From Toxorhynchites rutilus septentrionalis (lineage: Eukaryota; Arthropoda; Insecta; Diptera; Culicidae): a DNA stretch of 64,000 nt. Within the stretch, counting starts at the first letter, position 1; each line of letters starts with the position of its first letter. Shown here piece by piece: positions 52,476-62,985 of this stretch. Under the pieces are notes generated by a model. It was not told where the DNA came from and did not search any database. It saw only the letters and a list, made by a program, of their open reading frames with translations. The position numbers were made by a program, and so were the translations under genes. Location of the stretch: contig NC_073746.1 in NCBI RefSeq assembly GCF_029784135.1, positions 114,884,035-114,948,034 of the forward strand, in the 5' to 3' direction.

Positions 52476-54049
52476 ATGTTTTGAGCCGAATGAATATAAG
52501 CTTTGAGATCATAACTGATTCATAAAATGTAACCATATGTGATGAAATCGTATGCAATACGCAATAAAGTTCTTCAGGTCCGCACATGTTTGTTTGCCTG
52601 CTATCATCGGAATGATTTAGAAACGTACAATAACGAGGTGCATTTTCGGGAGAGTCTCATGCTCCACAAAACGGTCCATAATTATGTAGAAACCTGCCGC
52701 CGGCCGGTTGAAAGGTAAGCTTCCGGTTGACACCGGTAATTATAGGGTTCAGAGAGCCGGTCGGGACGAAAACGATATGCTACACTGCCCACATGCTACC
52801 TCTAATGAAACCGTTTTCGTTTGTTTCGTACCCCACTGTCCACTGCGAGGAAGTTTGTTGACTTTGGCTAACAGATGATAATTCGCAGAAGCTTGCTGAA
52901 CATGAGTTATATAACAGTTTTGTTTGCGGCACAGTTGCATTTTACGTGCCGACTGCACAAGTTTGTGTTAGGTTCCTAACGGTACCATATATATTTGGGT
53001 CAAAAGGTTTCCCCTCTCTCTGATCGATTCGATTAAGCCAAGCCAGGAGGTTCATTGATCGATCGTCTACAATTTGATGGGTCCAATAACTCATCTCCTG
53101 GTAATAGTTTTCTGAGTATTTATTGTTTTTGTGTTTTTTTATTTATTGGGGTTCTAAACATGTACAGTTTTGGGTATATCTAATAGACCGGCAGACGCCA
53201 CAGGGGGCGCCTCCACTAATAGGACACGCGTGAGCCCAAATCGAAACCAAAATTCGTGCCCATCTCATAATTGCATCATAATGAGTTTTTAGTTTAATGA
53301 TTGCTCTCGTACCCAATAAACTCGGACAGCGAGAAGAACCATTAAAACAAAAATCGATTGTAATGGCCATATTTGCATTTCTTGGTTTATCCCCTTTATT
53401 TTTTTCTCTCACCCACTTGGCGCTGAGAGGACGATAAAATAAATCTCGGAGTTGTGATAATTCTATAATTTATCCCACTCGATTATGCTGGCGGAATCAT
53501 ACATTTTGTCTGGCCTTCAGAGCGCTCGGTGCGATTGGTCCATGGCAAGGCAGGGAGGGCTATCGGCAGGCAGGCGGCCAGTCAGGGGTTTGAACGAACC
53601 GATCCCGCGAGCGAACCGCGAAGCCACAAAATGGGTCGACTGACAGGAGGAGGTTGTGTCTCTCGGGAACCACACTTTGGGCGTCATCGTAATCAATATT
53701 TTTCAATCCAAGGGTAACGATTTTATGTGAATGGTCATCAATGATATTTTTTCACTCTCCCGTCGCTGCAGGGTGGGAGTTAGGTGATAAATGATCATAA
53801 ACCATAGATTGTGAGGGTATGAAATATTTGTTAATAATTTTAAATAACCTACATTTTTATGGCAGTGTGTTCTAATAATCACTGATTTGGATGAGAGATT
53901 TTAGCTTCGAGAAGTTATTTTAGCTTCTATAAAATAATTTCTGGACGAATGATTCACGGATGGTCCATGAAAAAGGTTCATGAAATTCATGCTTTATTGA
54001 ATACAAAGTCAAACATAACATTAAGTCAATAGTCTAATAAGGTAATAGT
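52476..54049. other. Unassigned unique-looking sequence
   Basis: GC content is higher than in surrounding repeats and no transposon motif was seen. Short frames (for example 89 residues at 53143-53412, minus) have no domain. It could be host intronic or regulatory sequence; nothing supports a gene. Confidence 0.3.
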
Positions 54050-54290
54050 TAAAGTCTCTATTGATTGGTTGAACAGCAACTCATACTGGATCACACCCTT
54101 TTGATCCCACCAAACACAGAGCAATATTTTGGCACCGTGGATATTCCGCTTCGGCGTTGAAATTCCTGTTTGGTCGAGCTTTTCAAAGAATTTTTTGCCT
54201 TTTGAACTGTCGTAGTGAATCCATTGTTCATCCCCGGTCCTTTTGTGCCATTCAAGCACCATTCCGGACATGCGAAAGCGCATGTTAATT
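54050..54290 (-). pseudogene. mariner (Mos1-like) transposase fragment
   Basis: The minus strand reads GDEQWIHYDSSKGKKF and then NIHGAKILLCVWWDQKGVIQ. These are the first catalytic Asp region (TGDEKWIHYD) and the block before the second Asp (LCIWWDQKGV) of mauritiana-type mariners. The rest of the protein is absent, and no terminal repeats were found. Confidence 0.85.
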
Positions 54291-54499
54291 TCCTCAATTT
54301 TTTATGTACTCTGCTACTTTCAGTCGTTTAGAAATAGCTTATCTAGTTACTTTCAATAACTCTGCATGCTCTGTATGCAGGGGCAGATCAGGGTCTTAGG
54401 GAGCTCGGTGCAGATATTTTCGGGGGCCGTCTTTCCTAAGAACATTCAAAGGTTGAAAAATTGCAAGTAACTTTACTGCATTTTACTTCGGAAAAGTCC

Positions 54500-55165
54500 T
54501 CAATTTAGTCCTTCAAAATCGATCGTTTGAAGGATATTACCTTCGATGTTCAGCAGACATAGGTAGATTAATCTTTCGTCATTTGGCGCAACTCTCGATT
54601 TGCTTTTAATTAAAACTAATTTGCAGAAAGATCTCTCTCCAGAACAATAGGTAACCATCAAGCTCAAATACATTGGCAAACCGATATATTCGTTCGGAAA
54701 CGTATCTACCAGGTGAAGTAATGTAGCTTGTTGTGAGGGAGTTAAAGATCTTCGTATTTTGGCAAATGCTGCAAATTGTACGAGCTCATCAACGAGAAGG
54801 TTTGTCAGATCATTAGGATACAGTCCAATTAGTTTCCTAGCTTCCAGTTTCAATTCAGCTTCCGATGGAGTGCGTAATTCCACTATGTTCTTGAATCTAT
54901 CGTACACTGCTTGATACACGGCTCACCTTTTTTTAATGCTCGTAAAAGATCATCCAATATGACATCGAAGCGCTTGAATTTTTCCTTGACGTATAAGCCA
55001 TTTCAGCTTGGTTTTTTCATTGTCTGCCTTTGATGGGTGGATGTTTAGCAGTTATACTAAGAGCAACAGCTTCTTCCTCCAGTTCTTCGAAACGGTTTTG
55101 CTCTGCTTGCAAAAATGCATCCAATGAGTCGTATAGATCAACAACAGTTTTCAAAATCCATATCA
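54500..55165 (-). pseudogene. hAT-like (ZMYM1/DUF4371-type) transposase relic
   Basis: The C-terminal part (54500-54919) carries the hAT dimerisation signature: LPMYLSLMVTYCSGERSFCK followed by LVLIKSKSR and NDERLIYLCLLNIE. Upstream, in shifted frames, are LYDSLDAFLQAEQNRFEELE and KFKRFDVILDDLLRAL, resembling the helical part of DUF4371-type proteins. Stops and frameshifts separate the parts and the N-terminus is missing. The 5' side ends where the repeat at 55174 begins. Confidence 0.75.
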
Positions 55166-55173
55166 ACGCCCTG

Positions 55174-55290
55174 CACCCAAAGTTAAATTTCAGCAAATGT
55201 TATGGCATCCCGATTTATTACATTAAATGAGCTGAAATATAACAGAAAATTTACTACTCCTCAATACATGTATATCATTTGTATAATATA
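55174..55290 (+). mobile_element. CACCCAAA-TIR repeat, copy d (left part only)
   Basis: CACCCAAAGTTAAATTTCAG to GTATAATATA matches the left part of copy c (38459-38568), including the CTCAATACATGTATATCAT-type block. It stops at the same TA-rich point at which copy c was hit by the errantivirus; here the CTAGCTGACCCGG repeat follows. The right half was not found. Confidence 0.8.
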
Positions 55291-56362
55291 CTAGCTGACC
55301 CGGCAAACTTCGTCCCGCCCAGAATTTGTTTTTTGCTATCAATACCTTCAAACATTCTCGTTTTCTCACTAAGCGCAAGATCATGAGTCCAATCGCAGAA
55401 CTGTTCATTGATTGATCTTCTAATCGACCCCGTTGAATTTAACTTTTACCATAAAATCCCTAGTATTTGTAACAAAACTCATCATCATAATATCATATTA
55501 TTTTCAGACACAATTCTCGTTCAAGATTTTTCAATCACTTACAAATAACATGTTTCTCCGTTACATGGAATAAATATTTTATACAGAAAATATAATAGAA
55601 TAAAAACAGCCCTATATCGTTAAATTCCTTCCTCGAGTTCTGCTCTTATCAACACATTCGGCGATACTTTTTTATTAGTATAGATAGAAGAAGATATAGG
55701 AGTGCGTTTCATCACATTAAAATCCATTTCCAGTTTCGAACAAAGATCAATTTCGCTAGCTCAAACATCGAATGGACTAACAGCCCTTGTCACTATGTAA
55801 TAGTAGAACATATGAGAATTTAATTTTCCGAATTTTCCCTTTTTCCTTCAGAGCTTTCCGAAAATTTTCAATTGTCATGTTTGGTTGAAATATTTTTGGT
55901 TGAAATATGTGTAATATTTTTATGGGACCCCCTCTCCATTCCAGAGGAGGGAGGCGTGACATTTATTGCGCCCTAAAATCTCCATATACCTAATTTGGTT
56001 TCATTTACTTGATTAGTTCTCGAGTAATACAAAAATTTGTGTTCCATTTGCATGGTAGCCCCCCCCCTTAGAGAGGGGGGAGGAGTATCTAATCACCGTA
56101 AAAACATTTATTGCACCCTAAAACCTTTACATGCCAAATTTGGTTTCGTTTGCTTGATTAATTCTCGATTAATGCAAAAAATTGTGTTTCACTTGTGTGG
56201 CAGGTCACCTTTAGAGAGGGGGAGGGGTCTAAAACTATCATGAAAACCTTCACCAGGCCCAAGAACCCCTACATACTAATTTTCATGTCGATCGGTTCAG
56301 TAGTTTCCGAGTCCATAAGAATCAGACAGACAGACAGACAGAAATCCATTTTTATATATATA
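55291..56362 (+). repeat. CTAGCTGACCCGG-family dispersed repeat, unit 1
   Basis: Starts CTAGCTGACCCGGCAAACTT and ends with a (CAGA)n run and a TATATATA stretch at about 56330-56362. The inside carries sub-repeats of the type TTTATTGCACCCTAAAACCT and GGCAG..CTTAGAGAGGGGG. It is followed directly by unit 2, about 1.07 kb on. The start sequence and (CAGA)n end resemble repeats common in arthropod genomes; I do not assign a class. Confidence 0.75.
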
Positions 56363-57380
56363 CTAGCTGACCCGGCAAACTTCGTCCCGCCCAAAATTTG
56401 TTTTTTTTTCTTATCAATACCTTCAAACATTCACGTTTTCTTACTATGCAAGTTCATGCAAGTTCATGGGTCCAATCGCAGAACTTTTCATTGATTGATC
56501 TTCTAATCGACCCCGTTGAATTTAACTTTTACTATAAAATTCCTAGTAATTCTACCGAACCTCATCATTATAATATAAGATTATTTTCAGATACAATTCT
56601 CGTTCAAGATTTTTCAACCACTTGCAAATAACATATTTCTCCGTTACATGGAATAAATGTTTTATACAGAAAATATGATAGAATAAAGACAGCCCTAAAT
56701 CGGAGAATTCCTTCCTCAAATTCTACTCTTATCAGAACATCCGGCGATCCTTTTTTATTGGTATAGATAGAAGAAAATATAGAAGTGCGTTTCATCACAT
56801 TGAAATCCATTTCCATTTTCGAACAAAGATCAATTTCGCTAGCGCAAACATCAAATGGACTAACAGCACTTGTTACTATGTAATTGTAGAACATATGGGA
56901 ATTTAATTTTCCGAATTTTCCCTTTTTCCTTCAGAGTTTCCGAAAATTTTCAATTGTCATGTTTGGTTGGAATATTTTTGGTTGAAATATGTGTAATATT
57001 TTTATGGGACCCCCTCTCCATTCCAAAGGAGGGAGGGGTGTCATACCATCATAGAAACATTTCTCATACCCAAAAACCCTCATTCCAAATTTGGCTCCAT
57101 TCGCTTGATTAGTTCTCGAGTTATGCAGAAGTTTGTTTTTGTGTGATTAATTCTCGTTTAATGCAGAAATTTGTGTTTCATTCGTATGGCAGCTCCCTCT
57201 TAGAGAGGGTTTTTGATTGATTAATTCTCGTTTAATGCAGAAATTTGTGTTTCATTCGTATGGCAGCTCCCTCTTAGAGAGGGGGTGGAGAGTCTAACCA
57301 CCATATAAACATTTATTGCACCCTAAAACCTCAATATGCCTAATTTGGTTTCATTTGCTTTGCATTTGCATTTGTATGGC
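56363..57380 (+). repeat. CTAGCTGACCCGG-family dispersed repeat, unit 2
   Basis: Same start as unit 1 and about 90% similar by eye over the first 650 bp. Near 57130-57290 an internal segment (ATTAATTCTCGTTTAATGCA to CTCTTAGAGAGGG) is duplicated in tandem. The end lacks the (CAGA)n run. The following 700 bp (57381-58096) shows nothing I recognise. Confidence 0.7.
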
Positions 57381-58096
57381 AGTAAAAATGTAAAAATCAG
57401 AAATGTGTGTTTTTTTCATTTTTGGCGTATGATTTTCCAAACCTGACCGATGGTCTACAGAATCATTTCTCCCTTTTTCCAACTATGGCTTTTTTCAAAA
57501 ATTGGTTACATGAAATCGGGGTTACAAAAAAAATCTTGATGCCAAATGTCTGGGACCTTCATCGTTTTTTCGAAATACGAGAAAAACGTAAGGTTTAGGG
57601 TGCCAATGATCGCGATTCATCACGATTTTTCATGCGGGACTTCCTGCGAAAAGTTGATTTGTACGATAAAATACCCTATGTAAAATGTGAGCCCAATCTG
57701 ATTTCATTTATTAGAGTCGAATGTCCACCATCATCCGTTATCGAGACATTGATCCCAATTATATCGAATATAAATTGGTTAAGATATGAATTGACCTTGT
57801 GATTTATTGACTGTCATGGCGAATGCAATGCGAATCAAAATTGGTTACATTTGAACTCGAAAGGTAAACCGGTTAAAATCAGTGGAATTCTAAAAATGAA
57901 CAATTCGTCGACCCTAAATAACTCTTTGAGTATCGTTGCTTGAATGGCATTATTGGTTGCTATACAACCAATCTTGCTCCATTGCACAATTTTAATTGAT
58001 TGAGGTTCCAAAGCTCGATGATAGCAGGTTCAGTCCTAAATTATTAGGTGACAATCCTCGCAAATGCAATGAATTAAAGAGCCCTGTTGGATGATA

Positions 58097-58817
58097 TGAG
58101 GGTCGTTCAAAAAATAATTTTCAGTGCCTCAGAAATCGCGGAAAAATAAAATTAGGACAAAAAACAAGGTGATTTTCGTAATCTACGTTTTATTTTCTAT
58201 TTTTCTACATAATCTCCGTAACGTTCGAGGCATTTTTCATAGCGTGGCACGAGTTTTTCTTTTCCGAGCGCGAAGTGCGTAGCGTCCAACTTTTTGAAGT
58301 ACGATATAACTGCGTCACGAATTTCTTCAGTGTTATCGAATCGTTGACCGCCGAACGCCTGTTTCATCACCGTATTATTGTGAAGTTTTGAACCTATTAA
58401 GAACCGTGATTAAGAACAAAAGGCCAGGTTTATTGACGAAAGGAGTGTTCTTCATCCACGATAATGCGCGGCCCCATCCTGCTCGCGTAACTCAAGAGCA
58501 ATTGAAAAAAAATCAAATGAACTGTGTTTGAGCATCCTCCTTACTCCCCAGACATCGCCCCTAGCGACTATCACTTATTCCCGGTGATGAAACAGACGTT
58601 CAGTTACATCGTACTTCAAAAAGTTGGACGTTACGCACTTCGCGCTTAGAATAGGAAAAACTCGTGCCACGCTATGAAAAATGCCTCGAACGTTACGGCG
58701 GTTATGTAGAAAAATAGAAAATAAAACGTAGATTACGAAAATCACCTTGTTTTTTTTCCTAACTTAATTTTTCCGCGATTTCTGAGGTACTGAAACTTTT
58801 TTTATGAACGACTCTCA
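58097..58817. mobile_element. Fold-back mariner: two inverted 3' ends around a catalytic fragment
   Basis: Ends TGAGGGTCGTTC and GAACGACTCTCA, with TA at 58095-58096 and 58818-58819. Both sides derive from the same mariner 3' region: KLVPRYEKCLERYG can be read on the minus strand at about 58220-58260 and on the plus strand at about 58660-58690. The arms are about 58097-58372 and 58588-58817, the right one with a deletion of roughly 40-50 bp. Between them the plus strand holds FFIHDNARPHPARVTQEQL (second catalytic Asp) and a frameshifted PDIAPSDYHLFP equivalent. Not coding-competent. Confidence 0.85.
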
Positions 58818-60011
58818 TAGATTATTTCTTCCGGATTAGTCACGCAATCAACTGAATTGAACTGATGTAATTGTCCAGCAATTGCATTTTGAACCACGAT
58901 ATTCAACGCCCTTCAAATTCGACATCCTAATTCCTTTCATTCACTAGAGTCGCAGACCTTAAGATTTGAGTTTTTTGAAAACCGGAAAATCACCCAAGAG
59001 TACATGCAATTTAAAAAAATTAAATTGAATTTATACCAAATGTCTTCAAATTGCATCAATCGTCGAGAGTTACTGTCATCTCGTCATGAAGTTTATCTAA
59101 TACAAGTGTAATTTCAATTTTTCACAAAAAATTATTTTGTTGCACTTTGGAATTAAGTTGTTATAACCATTTTAAAAAATTGTTTTTTTTTCTGTTCATA
59201 TTTTAACATAAGTTTATCTATATAACCAATGTGTTGACGCGAGACATCAAAAAAATAAATCCGGACGATCCCAAAAGCAAACACAGTTTTTGTAAGTGTA
59301 TGCTTTAACCCTCCTGTACTCGCGTGCAAAATCATAACCAGTGCCACAAATTATCAAAATTTATTCACTAATGAAGGAATTAGATTTTTCCCATTATCGG
59401 ATGATTTCTCTTCTGTTGCAATTCAACGCCGTATCTGTCATAATGAGTATAACACAAGAGTCGAGACGCGTGAACTTTGTCTGGTATATTGATCGAGAAT
59501 AGCATGAACGAATTTCGAAAAGGCACTTTCATGACTGTCAATAATTTCAGGTGTTTATCACGAACGTTAAGTTTCATCGCTTGCAGTGAATTTTTATTGA
59601 AAACGTGTCACACATTGCACATATAAATGGTGTTGTATGTAATTTCCGAGCAATCGTGAGTAGAATCATAAAACGTAGCAAGAGTTATTCAACAATGTTA
59701 TTCGGCAATGGAATGTATTGCCGAAGTCACCAAAAACAAGAATTTTTTTGTGATGAACTGTCATCCTTTACCATTAATCGATTTCACTCTCAATTGGTGA
59801 CGCTGAATTTTATGCTTTGATTTTTACTAACACGCAATGATCTTCAATTTCGACCTTACGAATACCATGACGAAAAGGAAGATGCAAATGAAAAATGAAC
59901 TTCATTTTTTTTTCCCCAAAATATATATTTTATTAAGGCACATGTGGCGTTAGCCTGACGGGGCCGGGAGTCCAATATTTTGACAATTTTTGTCTTACAA
60001 TTATGTTAGTA
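58818..60011. other. Unassigned AT-rich sequence
   Basis: No coding motif was seen. A CCCTCCTGTACTCGCGTGCA block at about 59312 resembles the ends of the candidate element at 61745-62985. GCCTGACGGGGCCGGGAGTC at about 59953 looks like an old repeat end. Confidence 0.3.
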
Positions 60012-61309
60012 AAGGGTGTGTCACATCAAATTGCATCACGGAAAAAACGCTGTAGAAATTCGCCCAGTAGACCGATCCTTTTGAAAATTTTAGACAGTAA
60101 AATAAAAACTATTAAACAACTTTTGGCATTTTCTTTTTATTCATACTTCGAGCCCAAGCCCGTATGCTCGCACCTTCCTCTTTACCCCGTCCATAAGGTT
60201 CTGTACAACGTCAGGTTGTAGTTTTTTTTGAACAGAAATCCATTTTCTCTTGAAGTCCGCCACCGATTTGACAACTTTTGGGTTCTTCCGGAGGGCCTGC
60301 TTCATAATCGCCCAATATTTCTCTATTGGGCGAAGCTCCGGCGCGTTGGGCGGGTTCATTTCCTTTGGCACGAAGGTGACCCCGTTGGCTTCGTACCACT
60401 CCAACACGTCCTTTGAATAGTGGCACGAAGCGAGATCCGGCCAGAAGATGGTCGGGCCCTCGTGCTGCTTCAATAGTGGTAGTAAGCGCTTCTGTAGGCA
60501 CTCCTGAAGATAAACCTGCCCGTTTACCGTGCCGGTCATCACGAAGGGGGCGCTCCGCTTTCCGCAAGAGCGGATCGCTTGCCACACCATGTACTTTTTG
60601 GCAAACTTGGATTGTTTCTGCTTGCGAATCTCCTCCGGAACGCTGAATTTGTCCTCTGCGGAGAAGAACAACAGGCCCGGCAGCTGACGAAAGTCCGCTT
60701 TGACGTAGGTTTCGTCGCCCATTACCAGGCAATGCGGCTTCGTCAGCATTTCGGTGTACAGCTTCCGGGCTCGCGTCTTCCCCACCATGTTTTGCCTTTC
60801 GTCGCGGCTAGGAGCCTTCTGAACCTTATATGTACGCAGGCCCTCCCGCTGCTTGGTCCGCTGGACGAATGAACTTGACAAATTCAGCTTATTGGCGACA
60901 TCCCGGACCGAACTTCTCGGATCACGTCTAAACTGCTTAACTACGCGCTTGTGATCTTTTTCAATGACGGAGCATCCATTTTTGCCGTTCTTCACCTTCC
61001 GGTCGATGGTTAGGTTCTCGAAGTATCGTTTTAGTACTCTGCTGACCGTGGATTGGACGATTCCCAGCATCTTACCGATGTCCCGATGTGACAACTCCGG
61101 ATTCTCGAAATGAGTGCACAGGATTAATTCACGATGCTCTTTTTCGTTCGACGACATTTTTCCAAATTTACGAAAAATTGACAGTAGAGCATGGCCAACG
61201 GGATCTATACACTCTTATCTGATTATAAGCGAAAGCTGAAGGTATAATTCCTAAAAATTAAATTTCTACAGCGTTTTTTCCGTGATGCAATTTGATGTGA
61301 CACACCCTT
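60012..61309 (-). mobile_element. ITmD37E transposon, apparently intact
   Basis: 1,298 bp, terminal inverted repeats starting AAGGGTGTGTCACATCAAAT, and TA duplications at 60010-60011 and 61310-61311. The 338-residue transposase frame (60141-61157) fills most of it. It differs little from the copy at 31574-32850, which suggests recent activity of the family. Confidence 0.95.
60141..61157 (-). CDS. ITmD37E-family transposase (338 residues), full length
   Basis: Cut-and-paste transposase acting on the 5'/3' repeats of its own family. HTH region: DIGKMLGIVQSTVSRVLKRY and VRDVANKLNLSSSFVQ. A linker follows (REGLRTYKVQKAPSRDERQ) that is complete here and shortened by 7 residues in the plus-strand copy. 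The catalytic triad is D in MGDETYVK, D in FWPDLASCHY and E in RPIEKYW; the last two are 37 residues apart (DD37E). The frame starts MSSNEKEHRE and ends GLGLEV. No lesion was seen, so it is the best candidate source of transposase for the deleted copy at 9066-9842. Confidence 0.95.
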   Translation of the reverse strand: MSSNEKEHRELILCTHFENPELSHRDIGKMLGIVQSTVSRVLKRYFENLTIDRKVKNGKNGCSVIEKDHKRVVKQFRRDPRSSVRDVANKLNLSSSFVQRTKQREGLRTYKVQKAPSRDERQNMVGKTRARKLYTEMLTKPHCLVMGDETYVKADFRQLPGLLFFSAEDKFSVPEEIRKQKQSKFAKKYMVWQAIRSCGKRSAPFVMTGTVNGQVYLQECLQKRLLPLLKQHEGPTIFWPDLASCHYSKDVLEWYEANGVTFVPKEMNPPNAPELRPIEKYWAIMKQALRKNPKVVKSVADFKRKWISVQKKLQPDVVQNLMDGVKRKVRAYGLGLEV

Positions 61310-61744
61310 TAATATGTAACCGATTACTCGCGGTTGGCTCGAGGTTAGTATTACAAATGTTCTCATAATTGGTATGTTGCAGTCTTCGATGCTCTGTACG
61401 TGTGTCCGACACGGGATATTTCCTATTGGGATGCAGCTGACCATTAATCAGCAGCGCCCCCCTAGTCTGTACCCCATATCTAGCGTGGTGCGTCTTTCTC
61501 GACTCGAGAAATCCAGGATAGAATGGTCACTAGCCGGCGCAATCATCAGCTCGTGTAGAGTTGTCATGAGCATGATGAACTTCATGGCAAGCTGATGTTG
61601 ATGTTCATTCCACTGGGGTTCATTGATAGTGTTGTTTCATATTTATCGACTCTCGCTTGAGCAATAGGTTATCAATACAAGGAAGGCAGAAATTCGCCGA
61701 ATTTGAATGTCGTGAACGTGAATATTTTCAGCACTGATCATAAC

Positions 61745-62985
61745 ACGTATACTCGCGCACGGTGTCACAGACCGAAAATTGAACTTCTCTGTAATGTTGC
61801 CAATGTGTATTTTTCAGGTTTTATTGGCATTTATTTGAAGAAGAGGGTATGATTGAATGAAAAAACTCCAAAAAATATGACTTCTTCATCTTTATTATGT
61901 TTGAATAGTCAACTAATTCAGCATCCTCAAAACAGAGTAATTTTTGATACTCCAGCACAAATAACGAAATTCGAATTTTTCACTGTTATTAATTAAAAGT
62001 AAGCAGCTGAATATAATTTATGGAAGTATAAAAAGCTATAAAACAACATAAAATCGTATTAATCGATTGTGGTTTCATTGGAGTAAAAATCAGAACATAG
62101 CATAACTGTATGCTCGAAGCAAACATATTTTTTACATTTCATGCAGTTGTTGCCTGTTTTTCGGGTCTTTTATCGAAATGAAGAATATATAACGACATTC
62201 TAGATAATTGCCAGATGATAAAGGTTCTGGAATATAAAGTTTGCATATTCTTTGTCTCTGTATTCTTGGTAAACTAAGAAGTTATGCCTTTTTTTAGATG
62301 GGGCATAAAAAGATGGTATAAAAGGATTTCTAGGAACTTCATTTTATTTTTCTTGTTTTCTTGACGATATTGTCCATTATAAAAAAATATCCCCGAAACT
62401 GTAACTGTTAAAAATTACCATAAGCCACCGATTAGTTTATAGTTTACTGTCTACAATTTTTCCACAAGTGAAATTCTTTCACAAGTTTGTATATATATGA
62501 CCATTATATTCAGCGAATAACTATACGAAAGTCAAACATTAATATTTTGCTTTTGAACGTATGAATCTAACGACGAATATATCGACGAATAGTTAATATA
62601 TGGATCCGTTCAATCCAGTTACAAAAGGGACTGAAATCAAATGAGAATAGTCAGGTAATGATCTTATGGATTATATTCAAGAAATATTCCACGCCACTAA
62701 CATTAATTCATACATTTCATTGAAATATTTTAAAATAAGATAAGAGGTTCTTGTCCAAAAAAGTTACACCTATACTCCCGTCGGTGTGTCAGACCGAAAG
62801 TGTTAAAAAAGTGGTACACGTCTCTTTGGTACCAACACAGACGATACGCTAAACGATGACGAACGACGAATAACGAAACTAGAGAGAATTGCAAAGTCGT
62901 AGTGTTGATATTTTCTGAGAAATGAATGAATTATTGATTTCTCGGTCTGACAGACCAATGCGCGAGTATAGTGTTCTCCTGCTGT
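61745..62985. mobile_element. Candidate MITE with TATACTCGCGCA-type ends
   Basis: The left end (about 61748) reads GTATACTCGCGCACGGTGTC and ACAGACCGAAA. The right end (about 62945-62980) reads TCGGTCTGACAGACCAATGC and GCGAGTATAGTG, roughly its reverse complement. An internal variant, CCGTCGGTGTGTCAGACCGA, lies at about 62778. The interior is AT-rich without coding motifs. The boundaries are uncertain. Confidence 0.45.
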
